42,746 bases of DNA from Thermus composti (GTDB lineage Bacteria > Deinococcota > Deinococci > Deinococcales > Thermaceae): the NCBI RefSeq assembly GCF_014647535.1, contig NZ_BMPJ01000018.1, positions 1 through 42,746 on the forward strand. Direction: 5' to 3'. A program made the position numbers and the translations under genes. Each line of letters begins with the position of its first letter. Position 1 is the first letter of the stretch. Under the pieces are notes generated by a model. It saw only the letters and a list, made by a program, of their open reading frames with translations, did not search any database and was not told the DNA's origin. Of this stretch, positions 23,954-31,753 are shown in pieces.

Positions 23954-26716
23954 GTGAGCGAAGGAGCTACACCATGGCTCCGCTACCTGGAGGCCCTGCG
24001 CCCCCACCTGGTGGGGCGGGACCACCGGGGCAAAAGGGGGTCTTTGCGCTGGCTCGAGGCCCTGGTGGCGGAGCGGGGCGGGCGGGCAGGGACGGTGCGC
24101 AACATCCTCTACAAGGACCTGGGAAGCCCCGAGGAAAAGGAGCGGCTCTACCGCATCCTGGCCGACCTCTACCAGGAGGCGGGCCTGAAGCCCCCGCCGC
24201 CCCCGGCGGAGCTCTTCTTGGAAAGCGCCCGCAAGACCCTGGGCCGGGACAAGCGGCGCATCTTCCGCGCCTTCCTCAAGGACCTGGAGGCGGGGAAGAA
24301 CCCCCAGGTGGTGGTGGTGGGCGGGGCGGCCACGGGCAAGGGGGTGCTCCTCTCCGCCCTGGGACAGGCCCTGGCGGCCTTCCCCGAGCGGGAACCCTTC
24401 ACCTTGAACCTGGGGGGGGAGTTGGCCCAGGCCCTCGTGCCCCTGGCGGAGGCCTTGGGGGTGGCGGAGGAGGTGCGGGGGCTTTTGGCCCAGCTCTCCC
24501 CCACCCAGCCCTTCATCCTCCAGGGGGCCTTGCAGGGGGAGATTTTAGGGCTTCTCGCCAAGGCCCTCAACCAAAGGGGGCGCCCCCTCCTCCTCCGGGC
24601 CGAGCCCGAGGGCACCCTGGAGGGCCTCCCCTTGCGGGGGCCGGACGGGGGGAAAAGGCGGCTTGCCGCCTGGCTTGAGCCCTTCCTCAAGGGCCTCACC
24701 ATCCCCTACCTGGCGGCCCTCTCCGAGCCCCCGCCCACCCTCCCCTACCAGCCCCTCTCCCCGCCCAGCCGGGAGGAGGCCCGCCGCTTCGTCAGGGAAC
24801 GTCTCCCCCACCTACCCCCGGAGCGCCTCGAGGCCCTGGTGAACCAGGCGGGGCGGAACTTCGGGGAGCTCTCCCGCCTGGTCCTCCTGGAGGCCGCCAA
24901 GCACGACCCCAAGACCCCCCTCCAGGACGACCCGGCGCTAAAGCCCATCCTCCAGGCCCTGGCCGCCTTCAGCCCCGAGGCCGACCCCGCCTTCCCTCTG
25001 GAGCTTCTGGAAAAGGCCCTGGGAAGGCCCTTGGAAAAGCTCTCCCAAGCGGAAAGGGCCCTTTTGGAATGGGTGGGAGAGGGCCTGGTCCGCCCCTCCT
25101 TAAGGGCCCTCCTCCCCTCCGAGGCCCCCAAAAGCCTCCACCGCCTGGCCCTGGCCTACTTTCCCAAGGAGAACCTCTTCCGCAGGCTCTACCACGCCCG
25201 GAAGGCGGGGGAAAGGGAGGAGCTCTTGCGCCTCCTCCAGGAAGACCCCACCCGGCTCGCCCTGCTTCCCGGGCTTTGGGAGGAGGCCCGGTCCTGGCCC
25301 CGGGAGGACCGGGAGGTCCTGGCCTCGGTGGTGGTCCGCTACCGGGCGGTCCTGGGCCAGTACGCCCACCCCGAGGCGGAGGAGGCCCTAAAGGTCTTGG
25401 CCCAGGCCCAAAACCCCTCCCTGCGCACCTGGTCCCGGATCAAGGGAGCGGAGGCCAAGGTGGACGCCGGCCACTACCGGGAGGCGGAGACCCTCCTCCC
25501 CCCCAAGGAGGACCTCCTCCACCTGGAGGAGACGGCCCGGGCCGAGGGCCTCCTGGTCATGGCGGCGGTGGAGCGGTGGAAGGGGGATTACGAGCGGGCC
25601 GCCCGGCTCGTGGAGGAGGCGGAGGCCCTCCCCGTGGCCCCTCTTCTCCGGGACCGGGTTCAGCTTTGGCGGGGCCTGGTGGCTAAAGACCTAGGCCGCT
25701 ACGAGGAGGCCCTCGCCGCCCTCGCCCAGGTGGGGCACGACCCCCTCCTCCTAGGCCGGGCCCGCTACCAGATGGGGGACCTCCTCATGCGCTTGGGCCG
25801 CCTCGAGGCCGAGCCCCGGATGCGGGAGGGCCTGAAGGCCCTGGAAGAGGGGGGCGCCCCCCGGGACGAGATCGCCCGGGTCCGGGCCCGCTACGCCACC
25901 CTCCTGAGGCGCCTCGGCCGCTACGAGGAGGCGGAAGAGGCCATCCAGAGGGCCCTGGCCGAGGCGGAGGACCCCTTCACCCGGGCCCGGGTGGAAAGCG
26001 AGGCGGGGATCCTCGAGGCCGCCCGGGGCCGCCCCCTGGAGGCCCTGGCCTTCCTGGAGCGGGCCGAGGCCTACTTCCGCACCACGGGAGAAAGGCCCAA
26101 GGAGGCCCGGTACCGCCACCTCCGCACCCTCTTCCGCCTGGGGGCCGCCTACCTCCTCCTGGAGGCGGGCCAGCCCTACCGCCCCCCCTTCCTGGGAGGG
26201 CTTTTTTCCCCCGAGGCCAGGCGCCTTCTGGAAGGGCTTCTTCGGGACATCCCCGCCGAGGCCACGGACCGCTACACCGCCCTGCGCCTGGACGCCGCAG
26301 GCCTCCTCGCCCTCCTCCTCCCGCCGGAGGAGGCCCTGGCCCTCCTCAAGCCCCTCCTCAACCCGGAAAACCCCTACCTCCGGGCCCAGGCCCGCCTGGG
26401 CTACGCCGAGGCCCTGGCCCGCCGGGAAAGCTTCGGGGAGGCCCTGGCCCAGATCGTGGCCCTTCCCCCCCTGGAGGACCCCGGGCTTCTGGCCCAGGCC
26501 CGGGCGGTGGAGGTCCTGGCCCTTTGGGGCCTGGGAGAGGAGGAGGCCGCCTGGCAGAAGCTTCGGGAGGTCCGCCAAGGGGCCCTACCCCCCGCCTTCC
26601 GCTTCCAGCTGGGCCGGGCCTTGGGGCGCCTCTGCCCTGGGCTTGGGAAAAGGCTTCCCCCAAGCCCCCTGGCCCTCCCCGAGGCCCTGGGGTTCTTCCT
26701 GGCAAATCCCGACTGA
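23954..26716 (+). CDS. Large HTH-like / P-loop / TPR protein (STAND-like), unknown function
   Basis: A 920-residue cytoplasmic protein. Residues about 30-75 (GGRAGTVRNILYKDLGS and onward) look like a helix-turn-helix. A P-loop-like segment GGAATGKG lies at 123-130, but the usual Ser/Thr after the Lys is Gly. The expected Walker B position reads PLLLRAEPEG with no Asp-Glu pair, so ATP hydrolysis may be lost. A helical region follows, then TPR-type repeats (about 480-790; examples LGRYEEALAAL, LGRYEEAEEAI). The layout resembles AfsR/MalT-like STAND regulators. It is single-gene, between two strong regulatory boundaries, with a palindrome at its promoter. Confidence 0.6.
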   Translation: MSEGATPWLRYLEALRPHLVGRDHRGKRGSLRWLEALVAERGGRAGTVRNILYKDLGSPEEKERLYRILADLYQEAGLKPPPPPAELFLESARKTLGRDKRRIFRAFLKDLEAGKNPQVVVVGGAATGKGVLLSALGQALAAFPEREPFTLNLGGELAQALVPLAEALGVAEEVRGLLAQLSPTQPFILQGALQGEILGLLAKALNQRGRPLLLRAEPEGTLEGLPLRGPDGGKRRLAAWLEPFLKGLTIPYLAALSEPPPTLPYQPLSPPSREEARRFVRERLPHLPPERLEALVNQAGRNFGELSRLVLLEAAKHDPKTPLQDDPALKPILQALAAFSPEADPAFPLELLEKALGRPLEKLSQAERALLEWVGEGLVRPSLRALLPSEAPKSLHRLALAYFPKENLFRRLYHARKAGEREELLRLLQEDPTRLALLPGLWEEARSWPREDREVLASVVVRYRAVLGQYAHPEAEEALKVLAQAQNPSLRTWSRIKGAEAKVDAGHYREAETLLPPKEDLLHLEETARAEGLLVMAAVERWKGDYERAARLVEEAEALPVAPLLRDRVQLWRGLVAKDLGRYEEALAALAQVGHDPLLLGRARYQMGDLLMRLGRLEAEPRMREGLKALEEGGAPRDEIARVRARYATLLRRLGRYEEAEEAIQRALAEAEDPFTRARVESEAGILEAARGRPLEALAFLERAEAYFRTTGERPKEARYRHLRTLFRLGAAYLLLEAGQPYRPPFLGGLFSPEARRLLEGLLRDIPAEATDRYTALRLDAAGLLALLLPPEEALALLKPLLNPENPYLRAQARLGYAEALARRESFGEALAQIVALPPLEDPGLLAQARAVEVLALWGLGEEEAAWQKLREVRQGALPPAFRFQLGRALGRLCPGLGKRLPPSPLALPEALGFFLANPD

Positions 26717-26720
26717 ATCA

Positions 26721-26750
26721 CTATACTTTTGGCGGCGCAGGGGCTATACT
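26721..26750 (+). promoter_or_regulatory. suf operon promoter with CTATACT direct repeat
   Basis: CTATACT occurs at 26721-26727 and 26744-26750, a 23-bp period. The second TATACT is a good -10 for a transcript starting near 26757. The first lies exactly where the -35 should be. The repeat may be two alternative -10 elements or a regulator site replacing the -35. Confidence 0.45.
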
Positions 26751-26795
26751 CTTATTGCGAACGGGTTGCACTAAGCAGCCCGCGGGAGGGTAAGC

Positions 26796-27548
26796 ATGAG
26801 CCAACTGGAGATCCGCGACCTCTGGGCTTCCATTGACGGCGAGACCATCCTCAAGGGCGTGAACCTGGTGGTCCCCAAAGGGGAGGTCCACGCCCTCATG
26901 GGCCCCAACGGGGCCGGGAAGAGCACCCTGGGCAAGATCCTGGCCGGGGACCCCGAGTACACGGTGGAGCGGGGGGAGATCCTTCTGGACGGGGAGAACA
27001 TCCTGGAACTCTCCCCGGACGAAAGGGCCCGCAAGGGGCTTTTCCTCGCCTTCCAGTACCCCGTGGAGGTGCCCGGGGTGACCATCGCCAACTTCCTCCG
27101 CCTGGCCCTCCAGGCCAAGCTGGGACGGGAGGTGGGGGTGGCGGAGTTCTGGACCAAGGTGAAGAAGGCCCTGGAGATCCTGGACTGGGACGAGGGCTAC
27201 CTCTCCCGCTACCTCAACGAGGGCTTCTCCGGGGGGGAGAAGAAGCGGAACGAGATCCTGCAGCTTTTGGTCCTCGAGCCCACCTACGCCGTTTTGGACG
27301 AGACCGACTCGGGCCTGGACATTGACGCCCTCAAGGTGGTGGCCCGGGGCGTGAACGCCATGCGGGGGCCCAACTTCGGCGCCTTGGTCATCACCCACTA
27401 CCAGCGGATCCTCAACTACATCCAGCCCGACAAGGTCCACGTGATGATGGACGGCCGGGTGGTGGCCACGGGCGGCCCCGAGCTCGCCCTGGAGCTGGAG
27501 GCCAAGGGGTACGAGTGGCTTAGGGAAAAGGTAAAGGAGGGCGCATGA
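26796..27548 (+). CDS. sufC: Fe-S assembly ATPase SufC
   Basis: A 250-residue ABC-type ATPase of the SufBCD scaffold that assembles Fe-S clusters in the cytoplasm. Walker A is GPNGAGKST (about residues 36-44). The signature is [13 protein letters not shown], as in SufC. Walker B is [13 protein letters not shown], and the switch His is in VITHYQR. GGGAGGG precedes the ATG by 5 nt. The gene overlaps sufB by 4 nt (ATGA), the first of three consecutive suf genes. Confidence 0.96.
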   Translation: MSQLEIRDLWASIDGETILKGVNLVVPKGEVHALMGPNGAGKSTLGKILAGDPEYTVERGEILLDGENILELSPDERARKGLFLAFQYPVEVPGVTIANFLRLALQAKLGREVGVAEFWTKVKKALEILDWDEGYLSRYLNEGFSGGEKKRNEILQLLVLEPTYAVLDETDSGLDIDALKVVARGVNAMRGPNFGALVITHYQRILNYIQPDKVHVMMDGRVVATGGPELALELEAKGYEWLREKVKEGA

Positions 27549-28951
27549 GCGAGCTGGATATCCGCCAGATCGGCGAGGAGTACCGCTGGCACTTCATTGA
27601 CGAGATCCGGCCCGTCTTCAAGGCGGAAAAGGGCCTCACCCGCCGGGTGATTGAGGCCATCAGCTACCACAAGGGTGAGCCCGAGTGGATGCTGAAGTTC
27701 CGCCTGCGGGCCCTGGAGATCTTCCAGAAGAAGCCCATGCCCACCTGGGGCCCCGACCTCTCGGGCCTGGACCTGGACAACCTGGTCTACTACGTGAAGC
27801 CCGCCGAGGTGCGGGACGCCAAGAGCTGGGACGAGGTCCCCGAGGAGATCCGCAGGACCTACGAGCGGCTTGGCATCCCCGAGGCGGAGCGCAAGGTCCT
27901 GGCGGGGGTGGGGGCCCAGTACGACTCGGAGATGGTCTACCACCGGGTCAGGGAGGAGCTGGAGCGGCAGGGGGTCATCTTCGTGGCCATTGAGGAGGGG
28001 ATGAAGAAGTACGAGGACCTCTTCAAGGAGTACTTCGCCAAGGTGGTCCCCCCCGAGGACAACAAGTTCGCCGCCCTGAACTCCGCCGCCTGGTCCGGGG
28101 GCTCCTTCGTCTACGTGCCCCCCGGGGTCAAGGTGGAGCTCCCCCTGCAGGCCTACTTCCGGGTGAACACCCCCGAGTTCGGCCAGTTTGAGCGCACCCT
28201 CATCATCGTGGACGAGGGGGCCGAGGTGCACTACATTGAGGGCTGCACCGCCCCCATGTACTCCACGGAAAGCCTCCACACGGGGGTGATTGAGATCGTG
28301 GTCAAGCGGGGGGCGCGGAGCCGCTACACCACCATCCAGAACTGGTCCACCAACATGTACAACCTGGTGACCCAAAGGGCCCTGGTCTACGGGGAGGCCT
28401 ACCACGAGTGGGTGGACGGCAACCTGGGCTCCAAGGTCACCATGAAGTACCCCTCCAGCTACCTCCTGGAGCCGGGGGCCAGGAGTGAGATCCTCTCCAT
28501 CGCCTTCGCCAAGACGGGCCAGCACCAGGACACGGGCGGCAAGCTCATCCTGGCCGCGCCCCACACCTCGGGGACCATCGTCTCTAAGAGCATCTCCAAG
28601 GGGGAGGGGCGGGCCAGCTACCGCGGCCTGGTGAAGGTGATGGAAGGGGCCCGGCACGCCAAGGTCAACGTGGAGTGCGACGCCCTCCTCATTGACCCGG
28701 AAAGCCGCACCGACACCTACCCCTACATTGAGATTGAGGAGGAGTCCGCCCACGTGGGCCACGAGGCCACGGTCTCCAAGATCAACGACGAGCAGATCTT
28801 CTACCTCCAGTCCCGGGGCCTCGAGGAGGACGAGGCGGCGGCCCTTATCGTGCGGGGCTTCATTGAGCCCATCGCCAAGGAGCTCCCCTTGGAGTACGCC
28901 GTGGAGCTCAACAAGCTCATTGAGCTGGAGATGGAGGGTTCCGTCGGCTAA
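27545..28951 (+). CDS. sufB: Fe-S assembly scaffold protein SufB
   Basis: A 468-residue scaffold subunit that builds [4Fe-4S] clusters with SufC and SufD. Family blocks are visible: [18 protein letters not shown] near 195, [16 protein letters not shown] just before it, [20 protein letters not shown] near 235, and the C-terminal [16 protein letters not shown] and [15 protein letters not shown]. It lies in the SufB/SufD superfamily beta-helix fold. It starts in an ATGA overlap with sufC. A strong hairpin with a T-run directly follows, so sufD expression may be lower. Confidence 0.96.
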   Translation: MSELDIRQIGEEYRWHFIDEIRPVFKAEKGLTRRVIEAISYHKGEPEWMLKFRLRALEIFQKKPMPTWGPDLSGLDLDNLVYYVKPAEVRDAKSWDEVPEEIRRTYERLGIPEAERKVLAGVGAQYDSEMVYHRVREELERQGVIFVAIEEGMKKYEDLFKEYFAKVVPPEDNKFAALNSAAWSGGSFVYVPPGVKVELPLQAYFRVNTPEFGQFERTLIIVDEGAEVHYIEGCTAPMYSTESLHTGVIEIVVKRGARSRYTTIQNWSTNMYNLVTQRALVYGEAYHEWVDGNLGSKVTMKYPSSYLLEPGARSEILSIAFAKTGQHQDTGGKLILAAPHTSGTIVSKSISKGEGRASYRGLVKVMEGARHAKVNVECDALLIDPESRTDTYPYIEIEEESAHVGHEATVSKINDEQIFYLQSRGLEEDEAAALIVRGFIEPIAKELPLEYAVELNKLIELEMEGSVG

Positions 28952-28963
28952 AGGCCAAGCCTT

Positions 28964-28992
28964 GGGGGAGGCCTGAGGCCTCCCCCTTTTTT
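28964..28992 (+). terminator. Terminator-like hairpin between sufB and sufD
   Basis: GGGGGAGGCC (28964-28973) and GGCCTCCCCC (28977-28986) form a perfect 10-bp stem with a TGA loop, followed by TTTTTT (28987-28992). The sufD ribosome binding site GGGAGG (28994-28999) comes right after. Structure alone predicts termination inside the operon. Confidence 0.85.
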
Positions 28993-29003
28993 CGGGAGGA
29001 AGC

Positions 29004-30299
29004 ATGCAGGTACTGGACAAGACCCAGGTGGAGGCCGTCTCCAAGGCCCTAGGGGAGCCGGGCTGGCTTCTGGAGAAAAGGCTTAAGGCCCTGGAGGCCT
29101 TCGCCCGGCTACCCTACCCCAGCAAGAAGGACGAGAACTGGCGCTACACCGACCTCTCCGAAGCCCCCTTGGAGCAGGAAATAGAGACCCCCAAGGGGCT
29201 TCGCCTAAGCCGGGACCAGCTTCCCGAGCCTGTCCGGCGCAGGCTGGAAAGGACCGACGTCTCGGGGTTTTTGGTCTTCGTGGGGCCGGATCTGGTCTAC
29301 GCCGAGGTACCGGAGGAACTGCGGCAAAAGGGCCTCGTCTTCACCTCCTTGGCCGAGGCCCTGAAGACCCACCCCGAGAAGGTGCAAAGCGCCCTCTTCC
29401 AAGGGGTCTACACCGAGGACAAGTTCGCCGCGGAGAACAGCGCCTTCTTCACCCACGGGGCCTTCCTCTACGTGCCCGCGGGGCTAGAGGTGGAAAAGCC
29501 CCTCGGGGTCTTCAAGGTCCTCCTGGAAGGGGGCAAGGCCTCGGCGGGCCGGAGCCTCCTCTTCCTCGAGGACAACGCCAAGGCCGCCTACATTGAGGAG
29601 TACCTCTCCTTGGACCTTCCCCCCACCCTCCACCTCTCCGCCACGGAGATGGTCTTAAGGCCCGGGGCCCGCCTGCGCCACGCCCACGTGCAGACCTTCG
29701 GGGAGGGGGTGTGGCACTTCCACCGGCAAAGGGCCCTCTTGGAGCGGGATAGCGGCCTCAACGACCTGGTGGTGAACCTAGGAGGGGCCTACGCCCGGAG
29801 CGAGGTGGCCTCGGAGCTTTTAGGCCCGGGCTCGGAGAGCGAGATGCTGGGCCTCTACTTCGGCCACGGGCGCCAGCAGTTTGACCACTACACCCTGCAG
29901 CACCACACCGAGCACCACACCCGAAGCGACCTCCTCTACAAGGGGGCGGTGAAGGACGAGGCCCGGGCGGTCTTCTCCGGCCTCATCAAGCTGGAAAAGG
30001 GCGCCCAGAAGACGGACGCCTACCAGGCGAACCGCAACCTCCTCCTCTCCCCCACCGCCCGGGTGGACTCCATCCCCCAGCTGGAGATCGGGGCCAACGA
30101 CGTGCGCTGCACCCACGGCTCCACCACCGCCCCGGTGGACGAGATGCAGCTTTTCTACCTCCAGTCCCGGGGGCTTCCTCGAGGCCTCGCCCAGGAGCTT
30201 CTGGTCAAGGCCCACCTGGCGGACGTCCTCTCCCGCATCCCCTTGAAGGCGCTTAGGGCCCACATTGAGGCCATCATTGAGGAGAAGGTGCGGATCTAA
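29004..30299 (+). CDS. sufD: Fe-S assembly protein SufD
   Basis: A 431-residue SufB-like subunit of the SufBC2D scaffold. The N-terminal helical part (residues 1-90) includes PSKKDENWRYTDLS. The beta-helix core has ENSAFFTHGAFLYVPAGLEV near 140, DHYTLQHHTEHHTRSDLLYKG-type residues near 295, and the family ending SRGLPRGLAQELLVKAHLADVL near 390. The start at 29004 has GGGAGG 4 nt upstream. It is co-directional with sufCB but separated from sufB by the terminator-like hairpin. Confidence 0.95.
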   Translation: MQVLDKTQVEAVSKALGEPGWLLEKRLKALEAFARLPYPSKKDENWRYTDLSEAPLEQEIETPKGLRLSRDQLPEPVRRRLERTDVSGFLVFVGPDLVYAEVPEELRQKGLVFTSLAEALKTHPEKVQSALFQGVYTEDKFAAENSAFFTHGAFLYVPAGLEVEKPLGVFKVLLEGGKASAGRSLLFLEDNAKAAYIEEYLSLDLPPTLHLSATEMVLRPGARLRHAHVQTFGEGVWHFHRQRALLERDSGLNDLVVNLGGAYARSEVASELLGPGSESEMLGLYFGHGRQQFDHYTLQHHTEHHTRSDLLYKGAVKDEARAVFSGLIKLEKGAQKTDAYQANRNLLLSPTARVDSIPQLEIGANDVRCTHGSTTAPVDEMQLFYLQSRGLPRGLAQELLVKAHLADVLSRIPLKALRAHIEAIIEEKVRI

Positions 30300-30337
30300 G
30301 CCCTAGCCGGGGCCACCCCATGCGGAGGTAAGGGGCT

Positions 30338-30640
30338 ATGTGGACCCCTGTGGCCAAGCTCAGCGAGTTCCGGGAGGGCCGCCTGGTGGTGAAGCGGCCC
30401 GAGCACAGAAAGCCCATCCTCCTTCTCTACACCGGGGAGGAGGTCTTCGCCCTCGAGGACGTCTGCACCCACGACGACGGCCCCCTCCACGAGGGGGAGG
30501 TGGAGGACGGGGCCATCGTCTGCCCCCGGCACGGGGCCCGCTTTGACCTGAGGACGGGGCGGCAAACCCTCCCCGCCCCTAGGCCCGTGAAGGTCTTCCC
30601 GGCCAAGGTGGAGGGGGATACCGTCCTGCTGGACCTTTAG
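30338..30640 (+). CDS. Rieske-type [2Fe-2S] ferredoxin
   Basis: A 100-residue soluble ferredoxin. Cluster ligands are C43-T-H45 and C62-P-R-H65, the Cys2His2 set of Rieske proteins (CTHDDGPL and CPRHGARF). It has no membrane anchor, so it is an electron carrier, not part of a bc1 complex. It is preceded by GGAGGT 8 nt before the ATG and follows sufD by 38 nt, so it is probably the last gene of the suf transcript. Its electron partner is unknown; a donor role in cluster assembly or an oxygenase partner are both possible. Confidence 0.92.
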   Translation: MWTPVAKLSEFREGRLVVKRPEHRKPILLLYTGEEVFALEDVCTHDDGPLHEGEVEDGAIVCPRHGARFDLRTGRQTLPAPRPVKVFPAKVEGDTVLLDL

Positions 30641-30658
30641 CCCCAGAGGGGTAGGGTA

Positions 30659-30687
30659 GGCCCAAGGGTTCCCCTTGGGCCTTTTTT
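30659..30687 (+). terminator. Intrinsic terminator after the Rieske gene
   Basis: GGCCCAAGGG (30659-30668) pairs perfectly with CCCTTGGGCC (30672-30681) around TTC, followed by TTTTTT (30682-30687). Confidence 0.93.
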
Positions 30688-30689
30688 CC

Positions 30690-30719
30690 TTGACCTCCCC
30701 GGGCAAGAGGGGGTAAGGT
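30690..30719 (+). promoter_or_regulatory. Promoter of the copZ-csoR operon
   Basis: TTGACC (30690-30695) and TAAGGT (30714-30719) are separated by 18 nt. A start near 30726 would lie at the edge of the CsoR-like dyad at 30727-30746. Confidence 0.55.
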
Positions 30720-30724
30720 GGAAA

Positions 30725-30746
30725 TACCCACCCCACCAGGGGTGGG
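30725..30746. promoter_or_regulatory. CsoR-operator-like dyad before copZ
   Basis: CCCACCCC (30727-30734) and GGGGTGGG (30739-30746) are perfect arms around ACCA, preceded by TA. C-rich/G-rich pseudo-palindromes of this kind are typical CsoR operators, and csoR is the second gene of the operon. Copper would release the repressor. The strong GGAGGTGA ribosome binding site follows at 30748-30755. Confidence 0.7.
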
Positions 30747-30758
30747 GGGAGGTGAAGG

Positions 30759-30959
30759 ATGCTGAAGCTCAAGGTGGAAGGCATGACCTGCAACCATTGC
30801 GTCATGGCGGTGAAGAAAGCTCTGCAAAAGGTGCCCGGCGTGGAGAAGGTGGAGGTCTCCCTGGAGAAGGGGGAGGCCCTGGTGGAGGGAACGGCCGACC
30901 CCAAGGCCCTCGTCCAGGCGGTGGAGGAAGAGGGGTACAAGGCCGAGGTCCTGGCCTAA
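30759..30959 (+). CDS. copZ: Copper chaperone CopZ
   Basis: A 66-residue heavy-metal-associated domain protein. GMTCNHC gives the Cu(I) ligands C11 and C14. The ferredoxin-like fold pattern (VEGMTC, then VPGVEKVEVSLEKGEALV, then VEEEGYKAEVL) is complete. It is a cytoplasmic copper carrier that hands Cu(I) to CopA and CsoR. First gene of the operon, with csoR following after 2 nt. The presumed operator lies just upstream. Confidence 0.95.
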   Translation: MLKLKVEGMTCNHCVMAVKKALQKVPGVEKVEVSLEKGEALVEGTADPKALVQAVEEEGYKAEVLA

Positions 30960-30961
30960 CC

Positions 30962-31246
30962 ATGCCCCATTCCCACCTGCACCTGGACCCCAAGACCCGG
31001 GAAGAGGCGAAAAAGCGCCTCCTTTCCGTCAAGGGCCACCTGGAGGGCATCCTCCGCATGCTGGAAGACCCCAAGGTCTACTGCGTGGACGTCCTGAAGC
31101 AGCTGAAGGCGGTGGAGGGGGCCTTAGACCGGGTGGGGGAGATGGTCCTAAGGGCCCACCTAAGGGACCACGTGGCCACCGCCCACGAGCGGGGGGACGT
31201 GGAGGAGATCGTAGAGGAGCTGATGGAGGCCCTCAAGTACCGCTAG
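30962..31246 (+). CDS. csoR: Copper-sensing repressor CsoR
   Basis: A 94-residue all-helical DUF156 regulator that binds DNA as a tetramer and releases it on binding Cu(I). The metal positions are C41, H66 and H70, the C/H/H variant known from Thermus, in place of the usual C/H/C. It also has an unusually His-rich N terminus (MPHSHLHLD). It is co-transcribed with copZ and followed closely by the DUF305 gene and copA. Its likely targets are the C/G-rich dyads at 30727 and 38854. Confidence 0.94.
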   Translation: MPHSHLHLDPKTREEAKKRLLSVKGHLEGILRMLEDPKVYCVDVLKQLKAVEGALDRVGEMVLRAHLRDHVATAHERGDVEEIVEELMEALKYR

Positions 31247-31255
31247 GAGGTGAGG

Positions 31256-31753
31256 ATGCGCTACCTGTGGATGCTTTTGCTCCTTCTACCCGCCTTGGCC
31301 CAACACGCCCACCCCGCCCCCCAAGACGCGGGGGAGCGCGCCTTCCTCTCCGCCATGATCGCCCACCATGAAGGAGCCTTAGAGATGGCCCGCTACGCCT
31401 TGAAAAGGACCAAGGACCCCGCGGTCCGCACCTGGGCCGAGGCCATCCTCAAGGACCAGGAGCGGGAGATCGCCCTCATGCGCTCCTGGCTTCCCGGGTT
31501 TGGCGGGCTGGAGCCAACCACCTACGAGGCCATGCGCCGGGAGATGGCCTCCATGCTCCAGGCCCTGCAAAAGGCCCCAAACCCCGACCGGGCCTTCGTG
31601 GAGGGCATGCTCCTCCACCACAAAGGGGCCGTGGAAATGGCCTTAAAGGCCCTGACCACGGCAAAGGACCGCCGCGTCCTGGACCTGGCCCGGGACATCG
31701 TCCTGGCCCAGGCCCAGGAGATGCACGCCTTTAGGCTATGGCTCTTGAAGTGA
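31256..31753 (+). CDS. DUF305 family exported protein (copper-associated)
   Basis: A 165-residue protein with a signal peptide (about residues 1-15, ending LALAQ or LAQ) and a four-helix, ferritin-like DUF305 domain. Two internal repeats carry the His/Met pairs: [16 protein letters not shown] near 31 and [16 protein letters not shown] near 119. DUF305 proteins such as cyanobacterial CopM bind copper outside the cytoplasm. The ATG at 31256 is chosen because AGGAGG ends 5 nt before it; an in-frame GTG at 31250 lies inside that site. The copA start overlaps its end by 16 nt. Confidence 0.85.
   Translation: MRYLWMLLLLLPALAQHAHPAPQDAGERAFLSAMIAHHEGALEMARYALKRTKDPAVRTWAEAILKDQEREIALMRSWLPGFGGLEPTTYEAMRREMASMLQALQKAPNPDRAFVEGMLLHHKGAVEMALKALTTAKDRRVLDLARDIVLAQAQEMHAFRLWLLK

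Noticed and set aside
27416-29044. 542-codon open frame on the - strand opposite sufB
   Set aside because: Antisense shadow: low-complexity, no motif, no ribosome binding site, and it spans the sufB-sufD terminator.
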